From assembly GCA_963699495.1 (NCBI GenBank), contig CAVOUB010000004.1, forward strand, positions 1 through 64,000: DNA of 64,000 nt, read 5' to 3'. Source of the stretch: JAIBJN01 sp963699495. GTDB lineage: Bacteria > Actinomycetota > Thermoleophilia > Gaiellales > Gaiellaceae. Numbering within the stretch: the stretch's first letter is position 1; the number at the start of each line of letters is the position of its first letter. The position numbers and the translations under genes were made by a program. The notes under the pieces were generated by a model. That model had not been told where the DNA came from. It saw only the letters and a list, made by a program, of their open reading frames with translations, and did no database searches. This document shows, piece by piece, positions 42,012 through 50,714 of the stretch.

Positions 42012-43202
42012 TTACGTGACGAGCCGCCGCACCGTCCGCGCGAGCACGCGCGAGCCGAGCTCGCACTGCTCGGGCGCCGAGAACTCGTCCGGCGTGTGGC
42101 TGAGGCCGCCGCGGCTCGGGACGAAGAGCATCGCCGCGGGGACGTGGTGCGCCAGCACCATCGCGTCGTGCCCGGCTCCGCTCGGCAGCCGCAGCGTGCT
42201 CGCCCCCTCCTCGCTCGCAGCCTCCTCCAGAAGGTCCTGCAGCTCCGGATCGAGCGCCACCGGCTGCTTGCGGTGCGTCTCGCGGAGGTCGAGCCCGAGC
42301 TGCTCCTCTGCGGCGATCCGCTCCAGCGTCTCGCGCACGAACGCCTCCAGCCTCGCAAAGCCGTCCGCCGTCGGAGAGCGGACGTCGATCGTCAGCTCGG
42401 CGGCACCGGGGACGACGTTGAAGCCGCCGGGCTCCGCCGTGATGAAACCGACGTTCGCGGTCATGTCGTCACGGGAGAGAGCCTCGTCGCGGAGGGCGAG
42501 CACGGCGCGGGCGGCGCCCGCGAGCGCGTCGCGGCGCAGCTCCATCGGCGTCGTGCCGGCGTGGTTGGCCTCGCCCAGGAAGCGGGCGCGGAAGCCGAGC
42601 ATGCCGGTGATCGCCGTCACCACGCCGAGGTCGATCCCGGCCCGCTCCAGCACCGGCCCCTGCTCGATGTGGAGCTCGAGGTAGACGCCGACGCCGTCCA
42701 GCGCGCGGGCATCTGCGAGCCGCGCGAAGTCGAAGCCTGCCTCCGCCATCGCCTCCGGGACGCCCCTGGTGCTCCAGTCCTCCAGGTTGCAGTCGCCGCA
42801 GAACGCCCGGCTCCCCAGCATGCCCGTCTGGAAGCGCCCTCCCTCCTCGTCGTTGAAGGACACGACCCAGAGCGGCCGCCGCGGCTCGACGCCCTCGGCC
42901 TTCAGCCGGCGGACGACGTCGAGCGCCGCGAGCACGCCGAGCGCGCCGTCGTAGCGACCCCCGTTCGGCACGGTGTCGAGGTGGGAGCCGACGAGCACCG
43001 CCTTCCCCTCCCCCGCCGGCCAGCGGCCGACGACGTTGCCGGCCTGGTCGAGCTCGGCCTGGAGCCCGAGCTCGGCGAGCCGCTCCATCAGCCAGTCGTT
43101 CGCCCGCGCGAGCTCCGGCGTCCAGGCGAAGCGGCTGACGCCGCCACGAGGGTCCGCTCCGATCGAGGCGGCGGCCTCGAGATCAGCCGTCAGCGACGAC
43201 AC
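42012..43202 (-). CDS. M20-family amidohydrolase (N-carbamoyl-amino-acid hydrolase/allantoate amidohydrolase type)
   Basis: 396 aa. Metal-binding motifs in order: G-S-H-L-D-T-V-P-N-G-G-R-Y-D-G-A (about 74-89), F-N-D-E-E-G-G-R-F (about 118-126), L-E-L-H-I-E-Q-G-P (about 180-188) and G-A-G-H-D-A-M near the C-terminus. This combination marks the hydantoinase/carbamoylase branch that splits N-carbamoyl amino acids or ureido acids. Its start overlaps dedA-like gene by 20 bases. No other purine or hydantoin genes are nearby. Confidence 0.9.
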   Translation of the reverse strand: MSSLTADLEAAASIGADPRGGVSRFAWTPELARANDWLMERLAELGLQAELDQAGNVVGRWPAGEGKAVLVGSHLDTVPNGGRYDGALGVLAALDVVRRLKAEGVEPRRPLWVVSFNDEEGGRFQTGMLGSRAFCGDCNLEDWSTRGVPEAMAEAGFDFARLADARALDGVGVYLELHIEQGPVLERAGIDLGVVTAITGMLGFRARFLGEANHAGTTPMELRRDALAGAARAVLALRDEALSRDDMTANVGFITAEPGGFNVVPGAAELTIDVRSPTADGFARLEAFVRETLERIAAEEQLGLDLRETHRKQPVALDPELQDLLEEAASEEGASTLRLPSGAGHDAMVLAHHVPAAMLFVPSRGGLSHTPDEFSAPEQCELGSRVLARTVRRLVT

Positions 43203-43782
43203 GCCGCCTCCGGTACCAGCGGTAGGCCTCGATCACGCCCGCGATCCCGAGGGCGACGGCGAACGCGAGCAGGAACCCCTTGAGCGGGTTCTCCTCGAAC
43301 GTGCGGCCGCCGACGTAGCCGAGCAACGTCGCATACGTCGCCCAGACGAGACCGGCCACCACGTCGAAGGCAAAGAAACGCCGCCACCGCATCTCCAGCA
43401 TTCCACACGAGAACGTGACCGCCGTCCGCCCACCGGGGATGAAGCGCCCGATGATGATCAGGTAGCCGCCCCGCTCCTCGACCTGCCTGTGCGCCCAGTC
43501 CACCTGTTTCCGGCGCTCACCCCTGAAATAGCGGTCGACGATGCGGTGGCCGACCGTCCGTCCGAGCCAGTAGGAGATGTTGTCGCCGAGGATCGCGCCC
43601 GCGGCGGCGAAGAGGATCACGAACATGAGGACGAGGTCGCCCGTCGAGGCAAGGACGCCGGCCAGGATCACCGACGTCTCGCTCGGGACGAGCGGGATGA
43701 CGGCGTCGAGCGCGGCGATGACGAAGAGGAAGAGATATGTCCAGGGCGAGCCCGAGACGTACTCGGTCAGCGACTCGAACAT
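43183..43782 (-). CDS. DedA-family membrane protein
   Basis: 199 aa. Has the DedA pattern: P-L-V-P-S-E-T in the first helix region, A-I-L-G-D-N-I-S-Y-W-L-G-R, and the signature G-R-F-I-P-G-G-R-T-A-V-T-F. DedA proteins recycle or flip lipid carriers such as undecaprenyl phosphate. It ends in a basic tail that overlaps the next gene start. Confidence 0.92.
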   Translation of the reverse strand: MFESLTEYVSGSPWTYLFLFVIAALDAVIPLVPSETSVILAGVLASTGDLVLMFVILFAAAGAILGDNISYWLGRTVGHRIVDRYFRGERRKQVDWAHRQVEERGGYLIIIGRFIPGGRTAVTFSCGMLEMRWRRFFAFDVVAGLVWATYATLLGYVGGRTFEENPLKGFLLAFAVALGIAGVIEAYRWYRRRRVVADG

Positions 43783-43794
43783 GCCTGCTACAGG

Positions 43795-44172
43795 TTAGTG
43801 CGAGTGCTCCGAGGGGAGCCCGAAGCGGCGGGCGGTTCCCTCCTCGGAGTCGAACTGGATGAGCACTGCCTCCTCGTCGCCGACCACCCAGGCGTCGTGG
43901 CCCGGTTCGATGGTGACGACCTGCGGCGCGACGAAGTCGAAGGTGCAGCCGTCCGCGTACTCCCCCTGGATGTGGCCTCGGGCGAGGAAGCCGATGTGGG
44001 CGTGCATGCACTGCTCGCTGCCGACCGCCGCGCGCATGTGCGTCGACCAGCGGAACCCGGGCGGGTAGACCGCCCGCTTCACCCGGCCGTTCCCGGCCTT
44101 GACGGTGTCGACGGTCACGCCGCCCACCTCGCGGTGCTCGGCGCCCTCGATCGGCTCCAGCAGCGGATCCAT
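43795..44172 (-). CDS. cupin-domain protein
   Basis: 125 aa single-domain beta-barrel: G-F-R-W-S-T-H-M...C-M-H-A-H-I-G-F near the middle and G-H-D-A-W-V-V-G-D-E-E-A towards the end provide His ligands for a metal. No catalytic assignment is possible. The ATG is seven bases after a TACGAT box that lies within the stop region of the GNAT gene, so it has its own leaderless promoter. Confidence 0.8.
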   Translation of the reverse strand: MDPLLEPIEGAEHREVGGVTVDTVKAGNGRVKRAVYPPGFRWSTHMRAAVGSEQCMHAHIGFLARGHIQGEYADGCTFDFVAPQVVTIEPGHDAWVVGDEEAVLIQFDSEEGTARRFGLPSEHSH

Positions 44173-44177
44173 TCCGC

Positions 44178-45107
44178 CTATCGTAGATCCTCCAGGAGGT
44201 ACTGCGTCTCCGTCCCTGCAGGCCGGTAGCCGAGGCTCCGGTTCAGGTGGAGCATGCCCGAGTTGTCCTGGTCGCTCTCGGTCAGGATGGCCGCGTAGCC
44301 CTGCTCGCGCGCCCAGGCGATGCTCATCAGCTTCGCCAGGCGCGCCAGCCCCCTGCGGCGATGGTCGCGGTGCGTCCCGGTCATCTCGTTCGCAGCCAGC
44401 CGTGATGCGGGGTCGACGTGGAGGAACGCGTACGCGACCGGCTTCCCGCCGGAGAGGACGACGAAGCTGCCCTCGCGGGAGAGCTGTGGGTGTCCGAGGG
44501 CCTCGGTGAGCCAATCCTCGAACCTGACGTCGTCCTCCGCGAAGGTTCCGGGGACGTCTGCGGTCGCCTCTGCGTCGACCGCGTACAGCTCCTCGGGACG
44601 GTCGACGACCGCCGCAAGCGGCACGACCTCGTAGCCCTCGCCCTCGCTCGCGGCGAGCAGGCGGTCCAGGGCGGAGAGATCCGCGGACGCCAGGTCCAGC
44701 TGGAGGATCTCCTGGGTGCGGGTCGGCCGGAAGCCCCGCGCGACCAGAAAGCGGCCGCCCTCCTCGCCGGTCGTCCAGGATCCGAGCACACGGGCGCCGG
44801 CCCCCAGGAGATGGGCATGCGCCGAGTCGTACAACGCCGCGCCCAGCCCTCGCCGTCGAAGGCGCGGGACGACGAACGCCCACACCTCGCCGACGCCTTC
44901 GGCGCTCGTCGCCCACCGGAGCCGTGCGCGCACCCAGCCGGCGACTTCGCCCTCCTCCTCTGCGGTCCAGACGGCGACGTGCGCGCGCTCGGGCTGGCTC
45001 GTCAGCCAGTGCCGGATCCCGGCGCCTGTCACGGCCTGCGGGATCCGGTCCTCGTCGAGCAGCTCCGCGAGCAGATCGGCGTCCTCCGGGCGGAAGGCAC
45101 GGATCAC
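44178..45107 (-). CDS. double GNAT-domain acetyltransferase
   Basis: 309 aa in two halves. Both carry an acetyl-CoA loop: R-R-R-G-L-G-A-A-L-Y near residue 95 and H-R-R-R-G-L-A-R-L-A-K near residue 255. This tandem arrangement is common in actinobacterial mycothiol-synthase-like and related GNATs. Substrate unknown. GTG 45107 overlaps the oxidoreductase stop (GTGA), so the two are translated together. Confidence 0.85.
   Translation of the reverse strand: MIRAFRPEDADLLAELLDEDRIPQAVTGAGIRHWLTSQPERAHVAVWTAEEEGEVAGWVRARLRWATSAEGVGEVWAFVVPRLRRRGLGAALYDSAHAHLLGAGARVLGSWTTGEEGGRFLVARGFRPTRTQEILQLDLASADLSALDRLLAASEGEGYEVVPLAAVVDRPEELYAVDAEATADVPGTFAEDDVRFEDWLTEALGHPQLSREGSFVVLSGGKPVAYAFLHVDPASRLAANEMTGTHRDHRRRGLARLAKLMSIAWAREQGYAAILTESDQDNSGMLHLNRSLGYRPAGTETQYLLEDLR
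44180..44185 (-). promoter_or_regulatory. -10 box TACGAT for the cupin gene
   Basis: TACGAT on the minus strand, with seven bases to the cupin ATG at 44172 and no ribosome site. Its first base pair is shared with the TAG stop of the upstream GNAT gene. Confidence 0.5.
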
Positions 45108-46207
45108 GCGAGCCGCTCCGCCGCAAAGGGGCCTGGGTCGCCGGAGACCAGCCGCCGCGCGATCCCCGGAGCGGTGATCATCCCGATCGAGGACAGGCCG
45201 CCGATCACCTGGAGCCCGTCGATGCCGCCCACGGGCCCGACGACGGGCAATCCGTCGGGCGTCATGGCACGCCGGCCCGACCACGAGGCGACGACCGGCA
45301 CGTCCGCAAGGCGCGGAGCGACTCGAACGGCGCGCTCGGCGAGTCGGCGGACCGTGGCCTGACCCTCGGCCTCCTCGAGGAGCGAGCGCCCGAGCGACGT
45401 CCCGATCAGGCAGTGCCCGGCCGGCCGCCCGCCGAGAAGGAGCGAGACCAGCGGGGGCTCGTCGGCGACGCCGGCGGCGACCTCGGCGAGCGTCGGGTCG
45501 GCCGAGCGTGGGCCCATCTCCTCCTGCTCGGGCCAGGCAGCCTGCTCGATCGCATAGCGCGGCGGCGGCTCGACCTTCCCCGTCTCGAGCAGCCAGCCGC
45601 GCGACGAGGAGACCGGCAGGTCGGCGCCGGCCGTGCGGAGGAGGAAGCGGAGCCGCGGGCCCGCAGCGACGACGACACGGCCTGCGCGCACGACGCCCCC
45701 GTCGGTCGCGAGTCCCTCGACCCGCCCTCCGGCGACCAGGATCCGCTTGGCCTCGCAGGCAAGCGCGAAGCGGGCGCCGGCACGGCGCGCCGACTCGGCG
45801 GCGGCGACGGTCGCGCTCATGGCGTCGAGCGTGACACCGCCCTCGACGACGAAGCCGCCGGCGAGGTCGTCGGCGAGCCAGGGGTCGTCGCGCAGGTCGA
45901 CCTCCTCCCCACCGACGGCCTCCGCGTAGGCGCGGGCGTGGGCCAGCTCCGCCTCCTCGACGGCGAGGATCAGCATGGGCCACTCGCACAGGTCGAGCGG
46001 CACCGCCCCGGCGGCCTCGAGCTCGCGGTACCAGGCGACGGCCTCGTCGAGAAGCTCGTTGATCCACGGCGCCGGCTGGCGGAAGAGAAAGCCGCCGTTC
46101 CGGCCCGAGGCGCCGGACCCGATGCCGCCGCGATCGACGACGAGAACGCTCTCGCCCGCCTCCGCAAGGAGGCGGGCCGCCGCGCAGCCGGCGATGCCGG
46201 CTCCCAC
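45104..46207 (-). CDS. FAD-dependent amine/amino-acid oxidoreductase (DAO fold), start uncertain
   Basis: At least 367 aa. The dinucleotide-binding loop V-V-V-G-A-G-I-A-G-C-A-A-A-R-L-L and S-G-R-N-G-G-F at the next turn are those of glycine-oxidase/sarcosine-oxidase-type enzymes; the C-terminus has the second FAD contact G-L-S-S-I-G-M-I-T-A-P-G-I-A. GTG 46207 falls inside the first beta strand, so the true start must lie about five to ten codons upstream; only non-standard codons are in frame there, although GGAGGG is well placed at about 46,230. One missing base could explain this. Confidence 0.83.
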   Translation of the reverse strand: MGAGIAGCAAARLLAEAGESVLVVDRGGIGSGASGRNGGFLFRQPAPWINELLDEAVAWYRELEAAGAVPLDLCEWPMLILAVEEAELAHARAYAEAVGGEEVDLRDDPWLADDLAGGFVVEGGVTLDAMSATVAAAESARRAGARFALACEAKRILVAGGRVEGLATDGGVVRAGRVVVAAGPRLRFLLRTAGADLPVSSSRGWLLETGKVEPPPRYAIEQAAWPEQEEMGPRSADPTLAEVAAGVADEPPLVSLLLGGRPAGHCLIGTSLGRSLLEEAEGQATVRRLAERAVRVAPRLADVPVVASWSGRRAMTPDGLPVVGPVGGIDGLQVIGGLSSIGMITAPGIARRLVSGDPGPFAAERLA

Positions 46208-46227
46208 GACGACGGCGTCAGCCGAAC

Positions 46228-46449
46228 CTAGCCCTCCGTCGACTCCGAGCCCCTGGAGCGCCGCTTGCGCCAGAACACGATCCCGCCGACCGCGGCCCCG
46301 GCGGCCGCGGTCGCCGCAGCGACCCGGCCGATCAGCTTCTTCCGCCTGGTGGACTCGGCTTGCTGCTGCTGGCGCAGCTTCCGCTTCGCCAACGGCTTGC
46401 CGAGGGTGTAGACCCCGTAGCCGATGAGTGCCTTCCGCCTGTTGAGCAT
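46228..46449 (-). CDS. small basic membrane-associated protein
   Basis: 73 aa with a strongly basic N-terminal half (KPLAKRKLRQQQQ) and one Ala/Gly-rich helix (about 43-60) before K-R-R-S-R. AAGGAGGGCC directly before the ATG is a strong ribosome site. Not recognised. Confidence 0.6.
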   Translation of the reverse strand: MLNRRKALIGYGVYTLGKPLAKRKLRQQQQAESTRRKKLIGRVAAATAAAGAAVGGIVFWRKRRSRGSESTEG

Positions 46450-46462
46450 GGCCCTCCTTTTC

Positions 46463-47866
46463 CTAGGCTTTCGCGGCGGCGCGCTTGCGGTTTGGGATGT
46501 GGATGGCCCGCCCGAGCGCCACGAGACCGGCTTCCTTGATCGCCTCCGAGAGGGTGGGATGCGGAGCCATTCCGTCCGCGACCGTCTCCACCGTGGCCTC
46601 GGCGTCGAGCGCCACCACGCCGGCCTCGATCAGGTCGGTGACGTGCGGCCCGACCATGACGAGCCCGAGCAGCTCGCCGTAGCGGGACTCGTGGATCGAC
46701 TTCACCCAGCCGACGGTCTCGTTCTGCATCATCGCCCGCCCGTTTGCCGAGAACGGGAAGGAGCCCACGACAACCTCGTCGCCGTACTGCTCCCGCGCCT
46801 CGCGCTCGGTCAGGCCGACGCCGGCGATCTCGGGGTCGGTGTAGATCGGGCGCGGAACGCCGCGGTTGTCGACGACCGCGTCGTGGCCGGTGGCGTTCTC
46901 CGCCGCGACCTCACCCTCGCGAAACGCGGTGTGCGCGAGCTGCCAGTAGCCGGCGCAGTCGCCCACGGCGTAGATGTGCGGGACGGTGGTGCGGCGCCGC
47001 TCGTCCGCGGCGATGCCCTTGCGGGGGTCGAGCTCGACGCCGATCGCCTCGAGGCCGAGCTCCTGCGTGACGGGCCCGCGGCCGGTGGCGACGAGCATGA
47101 GGTCGCAGTCGACGGCCTGGCCGCCGAAGCGGACGGTCAGCCCGGCGGCGGTCTCCTCGATCCGGTCGCACTGCGACTCGAGGTGGACGGCGATACCGCG
47201 CTTCTTGAACTGCTTCAGCAGCTCCTTGGCCGCGTCGTCGTCCTCCTGGGGGATGAGCGTGGGCAGCATCTCGACGATCGTGACCTCGCTCCCGAAGCGC
47301 TGGAAGATGGAGGCAAACTCGCAGCCGATGATCCCGCCGCCCAGGATGACGAGCCGCCTCGGCACCTCGGTCTGGTTGAGGAGCCCCGTCGAGTCGACGC
47401 AGCGCGCGGAGCCGATTCCGTCGATCGGCGGGCGCAGCGGATAGGAGCCGGTCGCGACGATCGCGCTCTTGAAGGTGACGTCCTCTCCGCCCTCGACGGC
47501 GATCGTGTTCGCATCCTTGAAGCGGCCGGTGCCACGCACCCACTCGACGCCGTTGGCGTTGAAGAGGGTGGCGACGCCGCCAGTGAGCTTGTCGACGACC
47601 GACGCCTTCCACTCGTTGGACTTGGCGAAGTCGAGCTCCGGGGCGCCGACGTTGACGCCGAGCTTGGCGAACGTCTCCTCGGCCTCCTTCAGGGCGAAGG
47701 CGGTCTGCACCCAGGCCTTGGTCGGAATGCAGCCGATGCGCAGGCACGTGCCGCCCAGGCGCTCTTCCTTCTCGATGCAGGCGGTCTTGGCACCGAGCTG
47801 TGCGGCCCGGATCGCGGCCGAGTAGCCGCCCGGACCGCCGCCCAGGACGGCGACGTCGAATTCCAT
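46463..47866 (-). CDS. lpd: dihydrolipoyl dehydrogenase (E3)
   Basis: Reoxidises dihydrolipoyl groups with NAD+. FAD loop L-G-G-G-P-G-G-Y-S-A-A, redox pair in G-G-T-C-L-R-I-G-C-I-P-T-K, NAD loop L-G-G-G-I-I-G-C-E-F-A, Y-A-V-G-D-C-A-G and the catalytic His-Glu in A-P-H-P-T-L-S-E are all intact. 467 aa, normal. It lies on the same strand as, and 300 bases downstream of, the E1/E2 genes, so it most likely serves that complex. Confidence 0.96.
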   Translation of the reverse strand: MEFDVAVLGGGPGGYSAAIRAAQLGAKTACIEKEERLGGTCLRIGCIPTKAWVQTAFALKEAEETFAKLGVNVGAPELDFAKSNEWKASVVDKLTGGVATLFNANGVEWVRGTGRFKDANTIAVEGGEDVTFKSAIVATGSYPLRPPIDGIGSARCVDSTGLLNQTEVPRRLVILGGGIIGCEFASIFQRFGSEVTIVEMLPTLIPQEDDDAAKELLKQFKKRGIAVHLESQCDRIEETAAGLTVRFGGQAVDCDLMLVATGRGPVTQELGLEAIGVELDPRKGIAADERRRTTVPHIYAVGDCAGYWQLAHTAFREGEVAAENATGHDAVVDNRGVPRPIYTDPEIAGVGLTEREAREQYGDEVVVGSFPFSANGRAMMQNETVGWVKSIHESRYGELLGLVMVGPHVTDLIEAGVVALDAEATVETVADGMAPHPTLSEAIKEAGLVALGRAIHIPNRKRAAAKA

Positions 47867-47948
47867 GATCTGGCCCTTTCCGTTCGGTTCGCGTTCCTAA
47901 CCGCGATCCTATCCGGGGAAAGGCGCTGGCCGGAGGCCGTTAAGACGG

Positions 47949-47972
47949 GAGGGCGGCCCCTGTGCCGCCCTC
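47949..47972. terminator. hairpin in the 298-base gap between the VOC gene and lpd
   Basis: GAGGGCGGC (47949-47957) pairs with GCCGCCCTC (47964-47972) around a six-base loop. It could end the pdh-type operon before lpd. The rest of the gap (47867-48164) shows no open frame with a ribosome site and no recognisable RNA. Confidence 0.5.
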
Positions 47973-48164
47973 GCCGTGAACCCGGGGTTGAATCCGGTTC
48001 GGACGAGGTAACGACCGGCGCGGGCACCGAGGCGATCCCTCGAATGGGTGACGGCAGCCCTCGGCGGGCCCCGCTTCAGTCGGCTTCGAGGCAGAGGTCG
48101 AAGCCTGCCGGCGCGCGTGGACATCGGCCCGGTGGCCTGACGACGACTGCCCGCTCGAGCCCCG

Positions 48165-48491
48165 CTAGAGGTCCTGCGAGAGCTGGAGGCGGTTGCCGTC
48201 CGGGTCGAAGACGTCCAAGAGCCGGATCGTCCCCGGGATCTCCACCACGGTCCCCACGCGGACGCCCGCGCCGCGAAGCCGCTCCGCCTCGGCCTTCACG
48301 TCCGGGACGTCGAGGGTCAGGATCGCCTCCTCCCGCTCCGGATCGCCCTCCGCGATCGCGACCTCGGCGGTGCCTCGAGTGAGCCTGGCCCAGCGGTCCG
48401 CCTGGTCGACGTAGGCTTCGTCGAAGCCCAGCTTCTGCCGGTAGAACACCCGCGCCGCCTCCAGGTCCTTGACGCGGTACCAGATGCCCAT
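48165..48491 (-). CDS. VOC/glyoxalase-fold protein
   Basis: 108 aa, one VOC module pair: R-V-K-D-L-E-A-A-R-V-F-Y-R-Q-K-L-G-F at the start and R-L-L-D-V-F-D-P-D-G-N-R-L-Q-L at the end. It lies eight bases after the E2 gene and is probably in the same transcript. A role in removing a toxic aldehyde by-product is possible but unproven. Confidence 0.82.
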   Translation of the reverse strand: MGIWYRVKDLEAARVFYRQKLGFDEAYVDQADRWARLTRGTAEVAIAEGDPEREEAILTLDVPDVKAEAERLRGAGVRVGTVVEIPGTIRLLDVFDPDGNRLQLSQDL

Positions 48492-48499
48492 CGGCGCAG

Positions 48500-49723
48500 C
48501 TACAGGGCCAGGCCCGGCTCTTCGAGGAACTGCTTGACCGTGCGCAGGAACTCGGACGCGGTTGCACCGTCGACCGTGCGGTGGTCGCACGTCAGCGTCA
48601 GCTCCAGAACCGGCCGCGCCGCGAGCTCGCCGTCCCGCGCTACAGCGCGCTCCTCGATCGCGCCGACGGCGAGGATGGCCGCCTGCGGCGGGTTGAGGAC
48701 GGCGACGAAGCGCTCGACCCCGTACATGCCGAGGTTGGAGATCGTGAACGTGCCCCCTTCGAGATCCTCCTGGCGGAGCCGGCCCTCCCGCGTGCGGGCG
48801 ACGAGGTCGGCGCGCTCGTTCGCGAGCTGCGGGATCGTCTTCGTCTCGCAGCTCCGCAGCACGGGGACGAGCAGGCCGTTGGGGACGGCGACGGCGATGC
48901 CGACGTTCGCGGTCGGGATCAGGTGGATCTCGTCGCCGGCGAAGAGCGCGTTGACCGCGCGATGGCGCAGCAGGGCGACCGCGCAGACCTTCGTGAGGAT
49001 GTCGGAGTACGTCGGCTTCGCATCGCCTTCTCCCATCCGCGCGACCAGGCCCTCGCGGAGGCGGATCGCCGCGCTCATGTCGGCGGTCATGGCGATCTGG
49101 AAGGCCGGCGCCTCCCAGGCCTCGCTCATCCGGCGCGCGATCGTCTTGCGCATCCCCGTGAGCGGGATCACCTCGATCTCGCCCGGTGGCGGAGCTGCGG
49201 CCGCCTGGGGAGGGGCAGCGGGCGCCGCGGATGCCTCCGCGCGCTCGACGTCCTCGGCGACGATGCGGCCCTCGGGCCCGGTGCCGCGCAGAGCGGAGAG
49301 GTCGATGCCGCGCTCCCGTGCAATCCTCCTCGCGAGCGGCGAGGCCTTCACGCGCCCGCCGTTCTCGCTTCTCGCCGCGGGCTGCTCCTCCGGCGCGGGC
49401 GCAGGCGCGGGCCGCGCGGGCGGCTCGGCTGCCCCGGCGGGCGGCTCGGCCTTCGGTTCCGGCACTGCGTCCGGCACGTCCTCGCCGGGCTCGCCGATGA
49501 CGGCGATCGCCTTGCCGACCTCGATCTCCTCGCCCTCGCCGGCCAGGATCCTGAGCAGGACGCCCGAGGACTCTGCTTCGACCTCCTGCGTCACCTTCTC
49601 GGTATCGAGCTCGTAGAGCGGCTCCCCCTTCTCGACCGGGTCGCCCTCGGACTTGAGCCAGCGCACGATCGTCCCGGACTCCATGCCCTGGCCGAGCCGC
49701 GGGAGCGTGACCTGGCTGGACAA
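48500..49723 (-). CDS. dihydrolipoamide acyltransferase (E2)
   Basis: 407 aa: lipoyl domain at 1-78 with the lipoylated Lys in E-L-D-T-E-K-V-T-Q, a Pro/Ala-rich linker, a peripheral subunit-binding domain (A-S-P-L-A-R-R-I-A-R-E-R-G-I-D) near 130-165, another linker, then the catalytic domain ending in D-H-R-T-V-D-G-A-T-A (active-site His). TTG 49723 begins two bases after the E1beta stop with GGAG upstream. With E1 and Lpd it makes acyl-CoA from a 2-oxoacid or acetoin; the family signature alone does not decide which. Confidence 0.92.
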   Translation of the reverse strand: MSSQVTLPRLGQGMESGTIVRWLKSEGDPVEKGEPLYELDTEKVTQEVEAESSGVLLRILAGEGEEIEVGKAIAVIGEPGEDVPDAVPEPKAEPPAGAAEPPARPAPAPAPEEQPAARSENGGRVKASPLARRIARERGIDLSALRGTGPEGRIVAEDVERAEASAAPAAPPQAAAAPPPGEIEVIPLTGMRKTIARRMSEAWEAPAFQIAMTADMSAAIRLREGLVARMGEGDAKPTYSDILTKVCAVALLRHRAVNALFAGDEIHLIPTANVGIAVAVPNGLLVPVLRSCETKTIPQLANERADLVARTREGRLRQEDLEGGTFTISNLGMYGVERFVAVLNPPQAAILAVGAIEERAVARDGELAARPVLELTLTCDHRTVDGATASEFLRTVKQFLEEPGLAL

Positions 49724-49725
49724 AG

Positions 49726-50706
49726 CTAGCTCCGCTCGACGGTGCGCTTGACCGCGGCGAGCACGTCCTCGGCGTGCGGGATGACGTACTGCTCCATGAC
49801 CGGCGCGAACGGGACGGGCGAGAACTTGGCACCGACGCGCTCCACGGGCGCGTCGAGGTAGTCGAAGGCGCCGTGCTGGACGACGGCGGCGATCTCCGCG
49901 CCGAAGCCCATGCGCACGACGGCCTCGTGGGCGACGACGCAGCGAGTCGTCTTGCGCACGGAGCCGACGATCGCCTCCTCGTCGAGCGGGAGGAGCGTGC
50001 GCGGGTCGACGACCTCCACGGAGATCCCCTCGGACTCGGCCGCCTCCGCCGCCTTCAGCGCCTCGTGGACGAGGCGGCCGGTGGCGACGACGGTCACGTC
50101 CCCGCCCTCGCGGTGTACCCGCGCCTTGCCGAGCTCGATGCCGTCGATCTCGTCCGGCACCTGACCCTTGATGTTGTAGAGCGTCCGGTGCTCGAAGAAG
50201 ACCACCGGGTTGTCGTCGTAGATCGAGCTCCAGAGGAGACCGCGCGCGTCCTCGGGCGTCGAGGCGAACACGACCTTGATGCCGGGGACGTGCACGAACC
50301 ACGCCTCGAGCTGCTGCGCGTGCTGCGCGCCCGGCGACCAGCCTGCGCCCCCCTGCGTCCGCAGCGTGAGCGGCACCTTGATCTGGCCGCCCGACATGTA
50401 GCGGTGCTTGGCGGCCTGCTGGACGAGCTGCTCCATCGCCAGCGTCATGAAGTCCTGGTACATGATCTCGACGATCGGGCGCATGCCGGACACGGCCGCC
50501 CCGATCCCCGCGCCGACGATCGCCATCTCGGAGATCGGCGTGTTGCGCACGCGGTCGGGCCCGAACTCGTCGAGCATCCCCTGCGTGACTCCCATCGAGC
50601 CGCCCATCTCGGCGATGTCCTCGCCCATGACGAAGACGTCCTGGTCGCGCCGCATGGCCTCGCTCATCGCGTCGCGGACGGCCTCTCTGTAGGTCATCGT
50701 CGCCAT
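49726..50706 (-). CDS. pdhB: 2-oxoacid (pyruvate-type) dehydrogenase E1, beta subunit
   Basis: 326 aa transketolase-like subunit. V-F-V-M-G-E-D-I-A-E-M-G-G, R-N-T-P-I-S-E-M-A-I-V-G, and the segment around S-P-G-A-Q-H-A-Q-Q-L-E-A are characteristic of alpha2beta2-type E1 beta chains (PdhB/AcoB/BkdB). It stands between E1alpha and E2 with spacings of eight and two bases. The gene name assumes pyruvate as substrate. Confidence 0.9.
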   Translation of the reverse strand: MATMTYREAVRDAMSEAMRRDQDVFVMGEDIAEMGGSMGVTQGMLDEFGPDRVRNTPISEMAIVGAGIGAAVSGMRPIVEIMYQDFMTLAMEQLVQQAAKHRYMSGGQIKVPLTLRTQGGAGWSPGAQHAQQLEAWFVHVPGIKVVFASTPEDARGLLWSSIYDDNPVVFFEHRTLYNIKGQVPDEIDGIELGKARVHREGGDVTVVATGRLVHEALKAAEAAESEGISVEVVDPRTLLPLDEEAIVGSVRKTTRCVVAHEAVVRMGFGAEIAAVVQHGAFDYLDAPVERVGAKFSPVPFAPVMEQYVIPHAEDVLAAVKRTVERS

Positions 50707-50714
50707 TGTCAGTC